From IMG/VR virus record IMGVR_UViG_3300004806_000019, positions 1 to 64,000 of that record: a DNA stretch of 64,000 bases; one strand, written 5' to 3'. The DNA comes from a virus. The notes under the pieces are model-generated. The model saw nothing but the letters and a program-made list of their open reading frames with translations. It searched no databases and was not told where the DNA came from. The position numbers were made by a program, and so were the translations under genes. This document shows, one piece after another, positions 45,571 to 54,636 of the stretch (the stretch's first letter is position 1; every line of letters starts with the position of its first letter).

Positions 45571-46698
45571 ATGACCCTTCCAACAACATCTGGGACTGTA
45601 TCCCAATATGGATTCACTCAAGGTCAGATAATCGATCATGCTTTTCGACGTGCAGGACTCCAACCTGAACAAGCGTCATCCGAGAATATCCAAATTGCCC
45701 AAGACTTGCTGTTCTCCATCCTTAGTGAGTGGAGCAATGCAGGCTTTCCTCTTTGGACAAAGCAATATCTGACCCTTGGTCCTGTTTTAGGATCTCCTGA
45801 CGTTGCCTGCCCTCTTGGGACGGTTGATGTCATTCATGCCTATTGGCGAAACCTTAATCCATATAGGGGGCCTGCCGTTACAAGTGATGGTCAGGATGCA
45901 ACGGTTTTATTCGGTGGGACAGTAAACTCTGACATTACAATAACCGGAACAACACCGCATGTTCAGGTAAGCTTTGGAAGCTCGACGGGTTTATACACGG
46001 TTGGAGTTTTGTTAGGTGGGACTTCTTCGATAACCACTTCCTTGCAGATCCTTGGATCTAATAACAACGTGACCTATACGGTTGTTCAAACGCTTCCGAG
46101 CACGACATTCACTCCGGGGGTTTGGCAATATTTTGACCTTAACCCTGTTCCCTCATATCCATATTTCCAGGTTCAATATGCTTCGGGAACGCCATGGGTT
46201 TTGAACCAATTGAATTTTGGGTTGGCCAATGCCTCTGACATTATGATTGGTCCCTTAAACATTGATGACTACTACAATCTTCCTAGCAAATTCCAGCAAG
46301 GGGATCGTGCTGTATCGGCTTGGGTTGATCGTCAGTTAAATTACCCGGTCATCAAGCTTTGGAATGTTCCGAACCAATTAGCTTTCTACAATGGATTAGT
46401 GTCTGTTCTGACGCGACGGTATATCCAAGATCCCGGTCAGATGAGCAATGCGGTTGAGATTCCACAGCGATGCAATGAAGCTCTTATGTGGCGTCTTGCT
46501 TGTTCTTTGATCTATGAGATTAAAGATCGTGAGGATGCAAGTGCCGCCCAAGCGGGGTATATGGCTTTGATGCAAAGGCAGCAACGTATTCAGCAGATTG
46601 AAACAAAAGCAACAAAGGCTGAATCTTTAATGTGGGCGGAAGAGAGATCAAAAGGGCCGATTAAGATTATGCCAAGAACCAGATGCTACACCAGATGA
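45571..46698 (+). CDS. P22 gp4-like head completion / tail accessory factor with inserted domain
   Basis: 375 aa. The N-terminal GQIIDHAFRRAGLQPEQASS and AQDLLFSILSEWSNAGFPLW match the gp4 packaged-DNA stabilisation family that seals the portal. P22 gp4 is about 166 aa, and here residues about 105-215 form an additional beta domain (ITITGTTPHVQVSFGSSTGL, LQILGSNNNVTYTVVQTLPS) resembling discoidin-type folds. The helical part then resumes (RRYIQDPGQMSNAVEIPQRC). The insertion may give the connector an exposed binding domain. Confidence 0.78.
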   Translation: MTLPTTSGTVSQYGFTQGQIIDHAFRRAGLQPEQASSENIQIAQDLLFSILSEWSNAGFPLWTKQYLTLGPVLGSPDVACPLGTVDVIHAYWRNLNPYRGPAVTSDGQDATVLFGGTVNSDITITGTTPHVQVSFGSSTGLYTVGVLLGGTSSITTSLQILGSNNNVTYTVVQTLPSTTFTPGVWQYFDLNPVPSYPYFQVQYASGTPWVLNQLNFGLANASDIMIGPLNIDDYYNLPSKFQQGDRAVSAWVDRQLNYPVIKLWNVPNQLAFYNGLVSVLTRRYIQDPGQMSNAVEIPQRCNEALMWRLACSLIYEIKDREDASAAQAGYMALMQRQQRIQQIETKATKAESLMWAEERSKGPIKIMPRTRCYTR

Positions 46699-46716
46699 CC
46701 GGATAGAGACTGAGTA

Positions 46717-47289
46717 ATGCCAAGGTACATCTCCACACAAGGTCTTTCCCCTATAGCCATTGGCATATGTGGGAGGTGTTCGAGAAAATTCCCGCTTGCG
46801 GATCTGACGGAAGATGGAAACATTCCTGGGTTGTTAGTATGTCTTGAAGATTGGGATCGTATAGATCCGTGGAGATTGCCAGCTAGAGAGACAGAGGATA
46901 TCTCTCTTCAGAATCCCAGACCTGACGTATCACTTAGTGTCGGACCTATGAATGTCGCTATTAACCCAATGCAGCTTGTGTTAGAGGCTGACAATATGGG
47001 TAATACGGTTGAGACGAATGATACTCTTCAAGAGATCGGTTTTGGCAATTCAGTTTCTACAATTTATCCATCAACTCCATGGTTGGCAAACACGGTATAT
47101 TCAGAAGGTCAGCAAGTTACGCCAACCATAGCTACGGGGCTAACTGCTGCTGGTCAAAACATCTATATTTATGTATGTTTGTATGCCGGAACATCGGGGG
47201 TATCTGCGCCTAATTGGCCACCGAATGATGGCGCGTTGATCATTGATAATACCGTTCTTTGGAAAAATGCGGGGCTATATTTGCCATGA
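46717..47289 (+). CDS. tail-region protein with N-terminal zinc ribbon
   Basis: 190 aa. IGICGRCSRKFPLADLTEDG then GLLVCLEDWDRIDPWRLPAR follows the short zinc ribbon plus D-P-x-R-L-P pattern of a conserved protein near gp4 genes in P22-related phages; here the second Cys pair is reduced to one Cys plus Glu-Asp. The C-terminal half is a carbohydrate-binding-like beta domain (PWLANTVYSEGQQVTPTIAT). Structural component of the head-tail junction by context. Confidence 0.66.
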   Translation: MPRYISTQGLSPIAIGICGRCSRKFPLADLTEDGNIPGLLVCLEDWDRIDPWRLPARETEDISLQNPRPDVSLSVGPMNVAINPMQLVLEADNMGNTVETNDTLQEIGFGNSVSTIYPSTPWLANTVYSEGQQVTPTIATGLTAAGQNIYIYVCLYAGTSGVSAPNWPPNDGALIIDNTVLWKNAGLYLP

Positions 47290-49025
47290 CATCGCCTGTT
47301 TTTATAAGCGCATTGCCAGCAGCGACTTCATGGGGGAGCGGTGATTATACGTTAGTTTCACAACAGGGCGGGATAACTAAGAAGATTGGCATAAGTGCCA
47401 TATTCACCGTTGGTACACCTGGATATACGCCAAGCGGATCTAATGCCGCACAATTCACCGGAAACTCTAATAGCTATTATCAGATATCAATTCAGAACAC
47501 GAACACAGGAACTTCTGCATCCTCAGACTTCGTGGCCACTTCTGACACTGGTAACGATGTAACTCATTATGCTGATTTTGGGATTAACAATAGTATCGGT
47601 GGCACGACGCCATTTCCCAATCCATATTCCGGATATCTCTATGTCACAGACTCTGAATTGGATTTCGGTGTTTTAGGTAATGCCGGGGTTATTAATTTCT
47701 ACGCAACCGGGGGAATGACTGCTCCTTATTATGTCGGGTCGATTAATTCTACCGGGCTTAATAATATGGCGATTGGTAATGCAACGCCATCCACAGGGAA
47801 ATTCACGACTCTTTCTGCATCTGGGAATGTTACGGGTAGCCAGCTTGTTTCAACGATCTCTGGTCAGCCGCCGCTGGTTGTTGGTTCTACCTCACAAGTT
47901 GCAAACTTAAATGCTCAATATCTTGGCGGATATCTTCCGTCGTCATTTGCCAACGTCACGCTTCCAAACACATGGATGCAAACGCAGACCTTTGCAGATG
48001 GCGGGGCTTGGAGTTCGACGGGGATACTTACGACCTATGCAGATATAGGTAACATGGGGACAGAAGGATCAAGCATCCTTCTAAATGGCGCGACTTATAC
48101 TGCCGTCCTTAAAGCCTCTGATATTGGGGCGATGAATCCTGTTCAAGAGATTCTGCATCGTCATTCGACTTCGTTAGAACCTATTTTCATGGGTGCTCGG
48201 AGTAACTCAGATACATCGGCTCATGCGAATGTAACGAATGGACAGAATGTTCTGACGTTTATGGGATCTGGGTATGCTGGAACTAACGGATATGAGCAAT
48301 TTGCCAGCATAAACTTTGCTGTATCCAGTACGGGATCTATCAGCAATTCGTCATCTCCTGGCGCGATTAAGTTCAATACGACGCCAAATGGCAATAACTT
48401 CCCTGTGACGGCGGTAACGATAGACCAAGATCAAAGCGTGACATTATCAGGGGCATTCAAACTTCCTGGTGGCACATTTTCTATTGGCGGCAACACGACC
48501 TTCTCTGGGGCATATACCTTTACTGGGACGGTGACGAATAATACGACGGTGACGTTCCCAACAACGGGGACATTGTTAACGACCACAGGCTCTGGTTCGT
48601 CTCTGACCTTCGGGACAGGTTCTCTGTCGCTTGCTGGAAACCTGACAACCTCTGGCGCTTACAACATCGGCTTTACGATGCCGGGGGCTTATACCTACAC
48701 GTTCCCATCATCGACAAGCACTCTTGCTATTCTTGGTGCTAACACGTTTACAGGGAAGCAAACGACGGTTGCCAGCGCCAGTGGTGCTGCTGGCCTTAAT
48801 CTTCCTCCTGGTGCGGCCCCATCGGCGCCAGTTAATGGCGACATTTGGACAACGACAGCGGGTATTTACGTACAGATAAATGGTGGTACAGTTGGCCCAC
48901 TTTCTGCGGGTGGAAGTGCTATCACTGCCCTTACCGGCGATGTGACAGCTTCTGGAAGTGGTAGTGTTGCGGCTGCATTGGCATTGACGCCACAGACAGA
49001 GTTAATATCGTTATGGTTGAGGTGA
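47286..49025 (+). CDS. tail fibre protein, 579 aa
   Basis: ATGA overlap with the gene before. N-terminus SPVFISALPAATSWGSGDYT, then QQGGITKKIG, is a tail-fibre attachment pattern. A central domain carries YYQISIQNTNTGTSASSDFV, followed by ATSDTGNDVTHYADFGINNS, a widespread module of phage fibres. The C-terminal part is Thr/Ser/Gly-rich shaft sequence (FSIGGNTTFSGAYTFTGTVT). Probably recognises the host surface together with the RCC1 protein further on. Confidence 0.75.
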   Translation: MTSPVFISALPAATSWGSGDYTLVSQQGGITKKIGISAIFTVGTPGYTPSGSNAAQFTGNSNSYYQISIQNTNTGTSASSDFVATSDTGNDVTHYADFGINNSIGGTTPFPNPYSGYLYVTDSELDFGVLGNAGVINFYATGGMTAPYYVGSINSTGLNNMAIGNATPSTGKFTTLSASGNVTGSQLVSTISGQPPLVVGSTSQVANLNAQYLGGYLPSSFANVTLPNTWMQTQTFADGGAWSSTGILTTYADIGNMGTEGSSILLNGATYTAVLKASDIGAMNPVQEILHRHSTSLEPIFMGARSNSDTSAHANVTNGQNVLTFMGSGYAGTNGYEQFASINFAVSSTGSISNSSSPGAIKFNTTPNGNNFPVTAVTIDQDQSVTLSGAFKLPGGTFSIGGNTTFSGAYTFTGTVTNNTTVTFPTTGTLLTTTGSGSSLTFGTGSLSLAGNLTTSGAYNIGFTMPGAYTYTFPSSTSTLAILGANTFTGKQTTVASASGAAGLNLPPGAAPSAPVNGDIWTTTAGIYVQINGGTVGPLSAGGSAITALTGDVTASGSGSVAAALALTPQTELISLWLR

Positions 49026-49029
49026 TAGC

Positions 49030-49383
49030 ATGGCTTCTTTAACTAAGATTGTTTTAAGTGGCGCGACTTACGGGGCGCCGATTCCTGTTGCGGGAACAAC
49101 GATAACATCGCCTACGACGATCCACACTTCGATTAATACGACAACTGCGGGGTTGGGTGATGAGGTCGTTCTCTACTGTGCAAACGTCGATACCGTTTCG
49201 CATACGTTGACGCTTGGAATCGGTGGGACGGTGACGGCTAACTTGGCTTATTTCATCGTTGCAGCGAATACAACGGCCCAAGTTCTTCCGGGGCATCTGC
49301 TTCTAAATGCACAGATTTTATATGCCGTGTGTGACGTGACAAATAAAATGAATGTGTTTGGCTACTGCATTAGGTCTTCGTGA
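49030..49383 (+). CDS. small fibre-associated protein, 117 aa
   Basis: GAGG before the ATG, four bases after the fibre stop. Beta-rich, few charges (GATYGAPIPVAGTTITSPTT; ends NVFGYCIRSS). Likely a tip or chaperone piece of the fibre. The next 71 bases contain only a hairpin and a very short frame of low merit. Confidence 0.58.
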   Translation: MASLTKIVLSGATYGAPIPVAGTTITSPTTIHTSINTTTAGLGDEVVLYCANVDTVSHTLTLGIGGTVTANLAYFIVAANTTAQVLPGHLLLNAQILYAVCDVTNKMNVFGYCIRSS

Positions 49384-49431
49384 GTCATTATGGACGAACT
49401 CTCTCTACAATATGCGGCATCACGCCTTTAT

Positions 49432-49454
49432 AGCAAACAATATGGGGGTTTGCT
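49432..49454 (+). promoter_or_regulatory. hairpin directly before the adaptor gene
   Basis: AGCAAAC (49432-49438) pairs with GTTTGCT (49448-49454), leaving the G-rich ribosome site in a nine-base loop, and the ATG follows at once. A second example in this window of structure around a virion gene start. Confidence 0.42.
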
Positions 49455-50114
49455 ATGGCTACTAGCGTAACCTACAATACTCTGGTTCAGGACGTTCAGG
49501 CATATCTGGAGCGTGGCGCATCCTCTACGACTGATGCAACGGTTACGGCGCAGATCCCAAGGCTTATCAACGCAGCAGAGCGCAAGCTGGCTCAAATCCT
49601 CAAGCTTCTAGGTCAGATTGAGGTTTTATCTGACGTAACAGGACTCACTCCGGGGAATCCCGTTATTCCAAAGCCTGACAGGTGGCGCCAGACTGTATCT
49701 ATGAATTATGGGGCAAGCTCGGATTCTAACTTTAGAACGCCCTTGTTTCCTAGAAGCTATGAATATTGCAGAACATATTGGCCGGATGACTCCCTGACTT
49801 CTCCGCCAAAGTTTTACGCTGACTATGGGTATACATCGTGGCTTATCGTCCCGACGCCTGATGTCACCTACCCCTTGGAGATCACTTGCTATATGCAGCC
49901 TCCTTTGTTGGATGCGAATAACCAATCTAACTTTTGGACGATATATTGCCCGAATGCTCTCCTTTATGGGACACTGGTTGAGGCAATGCCCTTCCTGAAG
50001 AATGATGAACGTATTCCTGTTTGGGAAAATATGTATAAGGCGGAGATCGCCACATTAAGCGGTCAGGATCTGCAACGGCAAATGGACCGGGCATCAGAGC
50101 GGAGGACCGTCTAA
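49455..50114 (+). CDS. head-tail adaptor protein (SU10-adaptor type)
   Basis: 219 aa. TYNTLVQDVQAYLERGASST, then QIPRLINAAERKLAQILKLL, PDRWRQTVSMNYG, LFPRSYEYCRTYWPD and WTIYCPNALLYGTLVEAMPF follow the order of phage adaptor proteins such as that of SU10, which join the portal to the tail tube. Helical ends with a central beta domain fit a dodecameric ring subunit. Confidence 0.8.
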   Translation: MATSVTYNTLVQDVQAYLERGASSTTDATVTAQIPRLINAAERKLAQILKLLGQIEVLSDVTGLTPGNPVIPKPDRWRQTVSMNYGASSDSNFRTPLFPRSYEYCRTYWPDDSLTSPPKFYADYGYTSWLIVPTPDVTYPLEITCYMQPPLLDANNQSNFWTIYCPNALLYGTLVEAMPFLKNDERIPVWENMYKAEIATLSGQDLQRQMDRASERRTV

Positions 50115-50984
50115 ATGGCTGGGGGAAATTTTACAAATGTCTTCGGCGGTCAGGTAGTCCGACCTTCTCAATTGAGTTATCAGTCTATAACGATGTCGAG
50201 CAATACGACCTTGTTATGGCCTACAGAGAGTTTGGAAGGCGCGGTTTATGTTGCCTCTGAAATCGATGTGACTGCAACGGCAACGCATTTGGCTTTGCTA
50301 ATGCCGAGTGCTTTGATTGCAGCAACGGGACCGGCGACGACGATAACGAATGTCGGAACGAATACCTTCTCTGTTGCAGATAATACGGGGAACACAATCG
50401 TTAACATCGCTAGTGGTCAGGCTTGGATTATCACTCTCACGTCTAATACGACACAAGCGGGGACGTGGAGAACTTTACAGTTAGGATCAACGACGACTTC
50501 GGCGGTGGCTTCTCAGTTGGCCGATGGGATTACGACTCAAGCCACAACACTGAACACGCTTCAGGTAGCTGAGTTTGTAAATACGTATTCCAATAGTGCC
50601 TTGCTGACGGCGGCAGTAAGGGGTGGTTGTTCGGTATTGGCTTCTGGTTCTGCTGCATCGACTTTTCAGATGGATTTGATTTTTAACCTTGGGGCTGGCT
50701 GGTATCAGGACATCGTAAATTTGAGTGGCAATACGTTGACTTTGTCGGGGTCATCGGGGCAGTTATTAAACTCGGCGCCGACCTTTGCGATGAGTGCTGG
50801 ATCTTCAGCTAGGGTAATTGCGGGGGCATCATCGTTTACGGTTATCAACAATGTGAATGTGTCTGCGTTTGGTGTGGTAAATTCTGTTTTAGGGGGCAGC
50901 GGTATTCTTGCTTCAGGATCTACCGTGATAACTGTAAGTGTGATTGATAACTACATGGAGTTGGCGCCGATATGGTGGCGCTAG
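50115..50984 (+). CDS. tail fibre or appendage protein, 289 aa
   Basis: GGAGG before the ATG, immediately after the adaptor stop. Beta-rich (NTTLLWPTESLEGAVYVASE, GNTIVNIASGQAWIITLTSN); the pattern of short Gly/Asn turns resembles fibre head domains. The C-terminus DNYMELAPIWWR is aromatic. Position after the adaptor suggests a tail appendage. Confidence 0.62.
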   Translation: MAGGNFTNVFGGQVVRPSQLSYQSITMSSNTTLLWPTESLEGAVYVASEIDVTATATHLALLMPSALIAATGPATTITNVGTNTFSVADNTGNTIVNIASGQAWIITLTSNTTQAGTWRTLQLGSTTTSAVASQLADGITTQATTLNTLQVAEFVNTYSNSALLTAAVRGGCSVLASGSAASTFQMDLIFNLGAGWYQDIVNLSGNTLTLSGSSGQLLNSAPTFAMSAGSSARVIAGASSFTVINNVNVSAFGVVNSVLGGSGILASGSTVITVSVIDNYMELAPIWWR

Positions 50985-51008
50985 GATAGATAGATAAAGG
51001 TAACGGTT

Positions 51009-51395
51009 ATGAGTGATCGTCAGATAGGTCTGAATGTAGTCTTAGGACAACCGATAGCCAGCGTTGGCGTCAACGGTGTCGGCTACCTGAGCATTCCCCA
51101 GAACTCTCAGAACGCCGGTTATACCTGTGTCCTTGGTGACGCGGGGTATCACATCTATATGGCGACGGCGGGGACATTCACGATCCCGTCAAACGCGAGT
51201 GTGGCCTATCCGATTGGAACGGTGATTGCCTTCGTTAACCTGTCAGCATCCTCCAGCATCGCCATCACATCCGATACGATGTACCTGATGGGGTCTGGGT
51301 CTACCGGTACACGTACTCTAGCCCAATACGGCTGTGCGACGGCGCTAAAGACCGGCACAACCACATGGATCATCTCTGGTACAGGGTTAACTTGA
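51009..51395 (+). CDS. small tail-fibre-type protein, 128 aa
   Basis: Contains SIPQNSQNAGYTCVLGDAGY then IYMATAGTFTIPSNASVAYP and GTVIAFVNLSASSSIAITSD, a compact beta module frequently present at the tips of phage fibres. It directly precedes the RCC1 gene and could link that protein to the tail. Confidence 0.66.
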   Translation: MSDRQIGLNVVLGQPIASVGVNGVGYLSIPQNSQNAGYTCVLGDAGYHIYMATAGTFTIPSNASVAYPIGTVIAFVNLSASSSIAITSDTMYLMGSGSTGTRTLAQYGCATALKTGTTTWIISGTGLT

Positions 51396-51396
51396 T

Positions 51397-54300
51397 ATGT
51401 CAGGGGTAACTTCCGCATTACTCTGGGGCGGCAAAGCACCGGCAGCAGTGGGTCTGTTGGCGTGGGGGAATAATTCTTATGGTCAGCTAGGTCTTGGGAA
51501 TACGACTTATTATTCAAGTCCTAAACAAGTTGGAGCGTTAACAAACTGGTCTAGCATTGTTGGTGGCGCCTATCATGGTGTTTCTATAAAGTCTGATGGC
51601 ACTCTATGGGCGTGGGGATTAAATCAATATGGTCAATTAGGTTTAGGAAATAGAACTTATTATTCCTCTCCAAAGCAAATCGGCGCTTTAACGAATTGGT
51701 CAAAAGTTGCTTGTGGCGGAAGGTTTACGACGGCCATTAAAACTGACGGAACCCTATGGACTTGGGGGTTTAATAATAATGGTCAACTTGGTTTAGGAAA
51801 TAGAACTTATTATTCTTCTCCAAAGCAAATCGGAGCTTTAACTAATTGGTTAAAAGTCGCTTGTGGGTACTATCACACAATAGCGATAAAAACAGACGGA
51901 ACACTATGGACTTGGGGACTAAATCAATATGGTCAGTTAGGTTTAGGAAATATCACGAATTATTCTTCTCCGAAACAAGTTGGATTATTAACAAACTGGT
52001 CCAGTTGCGCTGGAGGGCAATCTCATACAATTGCCATTAAAACAGATGGGACTCTATGGACTTGGGGGTGGAACATTTTTGGTCAATTAGGGCTTGGAAA
52101 CATTACGAATTATTCTTCTCCGAAACAAGTCGGCTTATTAACAAACTGGTCCAGTTGCGCTGGAGGGCATTATCATATAGTGGCAATTAAAACAGACGGC
52201 ACCTTGTGGTCCTGGGGAAGAAACAATTTTGGTCAATTAGGGCTTGGAAACATTACGAATTATTCTTCTCCGAAACAAGTCGGCTTATTAACAAACTGGT
52301 CTAGTTGCTCTGGAGGGCAATATCATACAGTTGCCATTAAAACAGATGGGACTCTATGGACTTGGGGGTGGAACATTTTTGGTCAGCTTGGTTTAGGAAA
52401 TATAACTTATTATTCCTCTCCAAAACAAGTTGGATCTCTTACTTCATGGGTAAAAGTCGCTTGTGGTTTTAACCAAACCCTCGCCATAGGCCGCCCCGTC
52501 CCCGTTGGCCTGATGTCGTGGGGGTATAATGGTTCTGGGCAGTTAGGTTTAGGAAATACGACTTATTATTCCAGTCCTAAAGCTGTGGGACAGTTGACGA
52601 ACTGGTCAAAAATAGCAACAGGTAATACTTTTGTAGCTATAAAAACTGATGGGACACTTTGGGTTGGGGGATGGAATAATAATGGTCAATTAGGGCTTGG
52701 AAACATCACTTATTATTCTTCGCCTAAACAGGTTGGGGCATTGACTAACTGGTCTAGTGTGGCTTGCGGTCAATCCTCTACGGCAGCAATTAAAACTGAC
52801 GGCACCTTGTGGTCCTGGGGAGGGAATCAATACGGTCAACTTGGTCTTGGAAATACCACAAGCTATTCAAGCCCCAAACAGGTAGGTGGTCTAACTAACT
52901 GGTTGGCTCTCGCTTGTGGTGAATACTTTGCTATTGCCACCAAGACTGATGGCACATTATGGGCGTGGGGGCAGAATAATAGCGGTCAGTTAGGTCTTGG
53001 GAACAGAACCCATTATTCTTCTCCTAAACAAATAGGCGCTTTAACAAATTGGTTAAGTGTTGCCTGTGGGAACTATTACGTTTTATCAATTAAGACTGAT
53101 GGATCTCTATGGGCTTGGGGTCAAAATAACTATGGTCAATTAGGGCTTGGAAATCAGACTTATTATTCTAGTCCCAAGCAAGTCGGTGGCCTGACGAATT
53201 GGTTAAAAGCTGTCCCTGGTGGTGGATACTTTGCTATTGCCACCAAGACTGATGGAACTTTATGGGCTTGGGGAAACAACCGATACGGCTCGTTAGGTCT
53301 TGGGAACATTACGAATTATTCTTCTCCAAAGCAAATCGGAGCTTTAACTAATTGGTTAAAAGTCGCTTGTGGGAGCTATCACGTTTTATCAATTAAGACT
53401 GATGGATCTCTATGGGCTTGGGGATTAAATAATTATGGTCAATTAGGGCTTGGAAACATTACGAATTACTCCTCCCCCAAGCAAGTCGGCTCCCTCACCA
53501 CATGGCAGAACGTCGCCTGCGGGCATTTTTCTGTCCTCGCCACGATAGTCCCCGTATCGCCGGGGCTGGCGGCTTGGGGGCAGAATAATTATGGTCAGCT
53601 AGGTCTTGGGAATCGGACTTATTACTCTTCGCCTAAACAGGTTGGAGCGTTAACTAACTGGTCTAGCATTGCTGGCGGCATCTCTCATGTTGTTTCTATA
53701 AAGTCTGATGGAACCTTGTGGGCGTGGGGGGCTAATAACAATGGTCAGCTAGGTCTTGGGAATCGGACTTATTATTCAAGTCCTAAACAAGTTGGCGTTT
53801 TAACGAATTGGTCAAAAGTCGCTTGTGGGTACCTTAGCACAATGGCGATAAAAACTGACGGAACCTTGTGGGCATGGGGTCAAAATGCCCTTGGACAATT
53901 AGGGCTTGGGACCATTACGAATTATTCTTCTCCAAAGCAAATCGGAGCTTTAACTAATTGGTTAAAAGTCGCTTGTGGGTACTATCACACAATAGCGATA
54001 AAAACAGACGGCACTTTATGGACTTGGGGGTATAACTACTATGGTCAGTTAGGTTTAGGAAATATAACTTATTATTCCTCTCCGAAACAAGTCGGCTTAT
54101 TAACAAACTGGTCCAGTTGCGCTGGATGGCAGTATTTTACAGTTGCCACCAAAACAGATGGCACTTTATGGACTTGGGGTCAAAATGCCTATGGTCAATT
54201 AGGGCTCGGAAACATTACGAATTATTCTTCTCCAAAGCAGGTTGGAGCGTTAACTAACTGGTCTAGCATTGCTGGCGGCATCTCTCATGTTGTTTCTATA

Positions 54301-54618
54301 AAGTCTGATGGAACCTTGTGGTCCTGGGGGTATAATAACTTAGGTCAGTTAGGTTTAGGGAATCGGACTTATTATTCAAGTCCTAAACAAGTTGGCGTTT
54401 TAACGAATTGGTCAAGCGTTGCTTGTGGCGGAAGGTTTACGACGACCATTAAAACTGACGGAACCTTGTGGGCATGGGGTCAAAATGCCTATGGTCAATT
54501 AGGGCTCGGAAACATTACGAATTATTCTTCTCCAAAGCAAATCGGAGCTTTAACTAATTGGTTAAAAGTCGCTTGTGGTGGATATACTACCATCGCCACC
54601 TTTGGGGTAATGACGTAA
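51397..54618 (+). CDS. giant RCC1-repeat protein (three seven-repeat propellers)
   Basis: 1073 aa. I count 21 repeats of about 50 residues with the core G-Q-L-G-L-G-N-x-T-x-Y-S-S-P-K-Q and A-I-K-T-D-G-T-L-W-x-W-G. They fall into three blocks of seven (about residues 17-364, 365-716, 717-1073), separated by linkers such as GRPVPVGLMSWG and VPVSPGLAAWG. RCC1 itself is a single seven-bladed propeller, so three propellers in series are predicted. Propellers bind proteins or glycans; here a receptor-binding or glycan-binding appendage is likely. Repeats are nearly identical in DNA, implying recent copying. It lies between fibre genes and the sulfotransferase gene. Confidence 0.85.
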   Translation: MSGVTSALLWGGKAPAAVGLLAWGNNSYGQLGLGNTTYYSSPKQVGALTNWSSIVGGAYHGVSIKSDGTLWAWGLNQYGQLGLGNRTYYSSPKQIGALTNWSKVACGGRFTTAIKTDGTLWTWGFNNNGQLGLGNRTYYSSPKQIGALTNWLKVACGYYHTIAIKTDGTLWTWGLNQYGQLGLGNITNYSSPKQVGLLTNWSSCAGGQSHTIAIKTDGTLWTWGWNIFGQLGLGNITNYSSPKQVGLLTNWSSCAGGHYHIVAIKTDGTLWSWGRNNFGQLGLGNITNYSSPKQVGLLTNWSSCSGGQYHTVAIKTDGTLWTWGWNIFGQLGLGNITYYSSPKQVGSLTSWVKVACGFNQTLAIGRPVPVGLMSWGYNGSGQLGLGNTTYYSSPKAVGQLTNWSKIATGNTFVAIKTDGTLWVGGWNNNGQLGLGNITYYSSPKQVGALTNWSSVACGQSSTAAIKTDGTLWSWGGNQYGQLGLGNTTSYSSPKQVGGLTNWLALACGEYFAIATKTDGTLWAWGQNNSGQLGLGNRTHYSSPKQIGALTNWLSVACGNYYVLSIKTDGSLWAWGQNNYGQLGLGNQTYYSSPKQVGGLTNWLKAVPGGGYFAIATKTDGTLWAWGNNRYGSLGLGNITNYSSPKQIGALTNWLKVACGSYHVLSIKTDGSLWAWGLNNYGQLGLGNITNYSSPKQVGSLTTWQNVACGHFSVLATIVPVSPGLAAWGQNNYGQLGLGNRTYYSSPKQVGALTNWSSIAGGISHVVSIKSDGTLWAWGANNNGQLGLGNRTYYSSPKQVGVLTNWSKVACGYLSTMAIKTDGTLWAWGQNALGQLGLGTITNYSSPKQIGALTNWLKVACGYYHTIAIKTDGTLWTWGYNYYGQLGLGNITYYSSPKQVGLLTNWSSCAGWQYFTVATKTDGTLWTWGQNAYGQLGLGNITNYSSPKQVGALTNWSSIAGGISHVVSIKSDGTLWSWGYNNLGQLGLGNRTYYSSPKQVGVLTNWSSVACGGRFTTTIKTDGTLWAWGQNAYGQLGLGNITNYSSPKQIGALTNWLKVACGGYTTIATFGVMT
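51450..54600 (+). repeat. tandem coding repeats of about 150 bases
   Basis: The RCC1 array at DNA level. Some units are identical over 80 bases or more, for example 53641-53721 and 54241-54321, exactly 600 bases (four units) apart. Units are AT-rich, while the seams between blocks (about 52490-52520 and 53500-53570) are distinctly GC-rich. Such an array can gain or lose units by recombination or slippage. Confidence 0.85.
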
Positions 54619-54636
54619 TTCAACGAAGGAGTTTTT

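Noticed and set aside
49390-49470. 26-codon frame between 49383 and the adaptor gene.
   Set aside because: No ribosome site, overlaps the adaptor start and a hairpin; nothing supports translation.
51450-54600. Regular 150-base repeats considered as a CRISPR array or a diversity-generating retroelement target.
   Set aside because: The repeats are in frame and encode RCC1 units; no spacers, no reverse transcriptase and no adenine-biased template/variable pair were found in the window.
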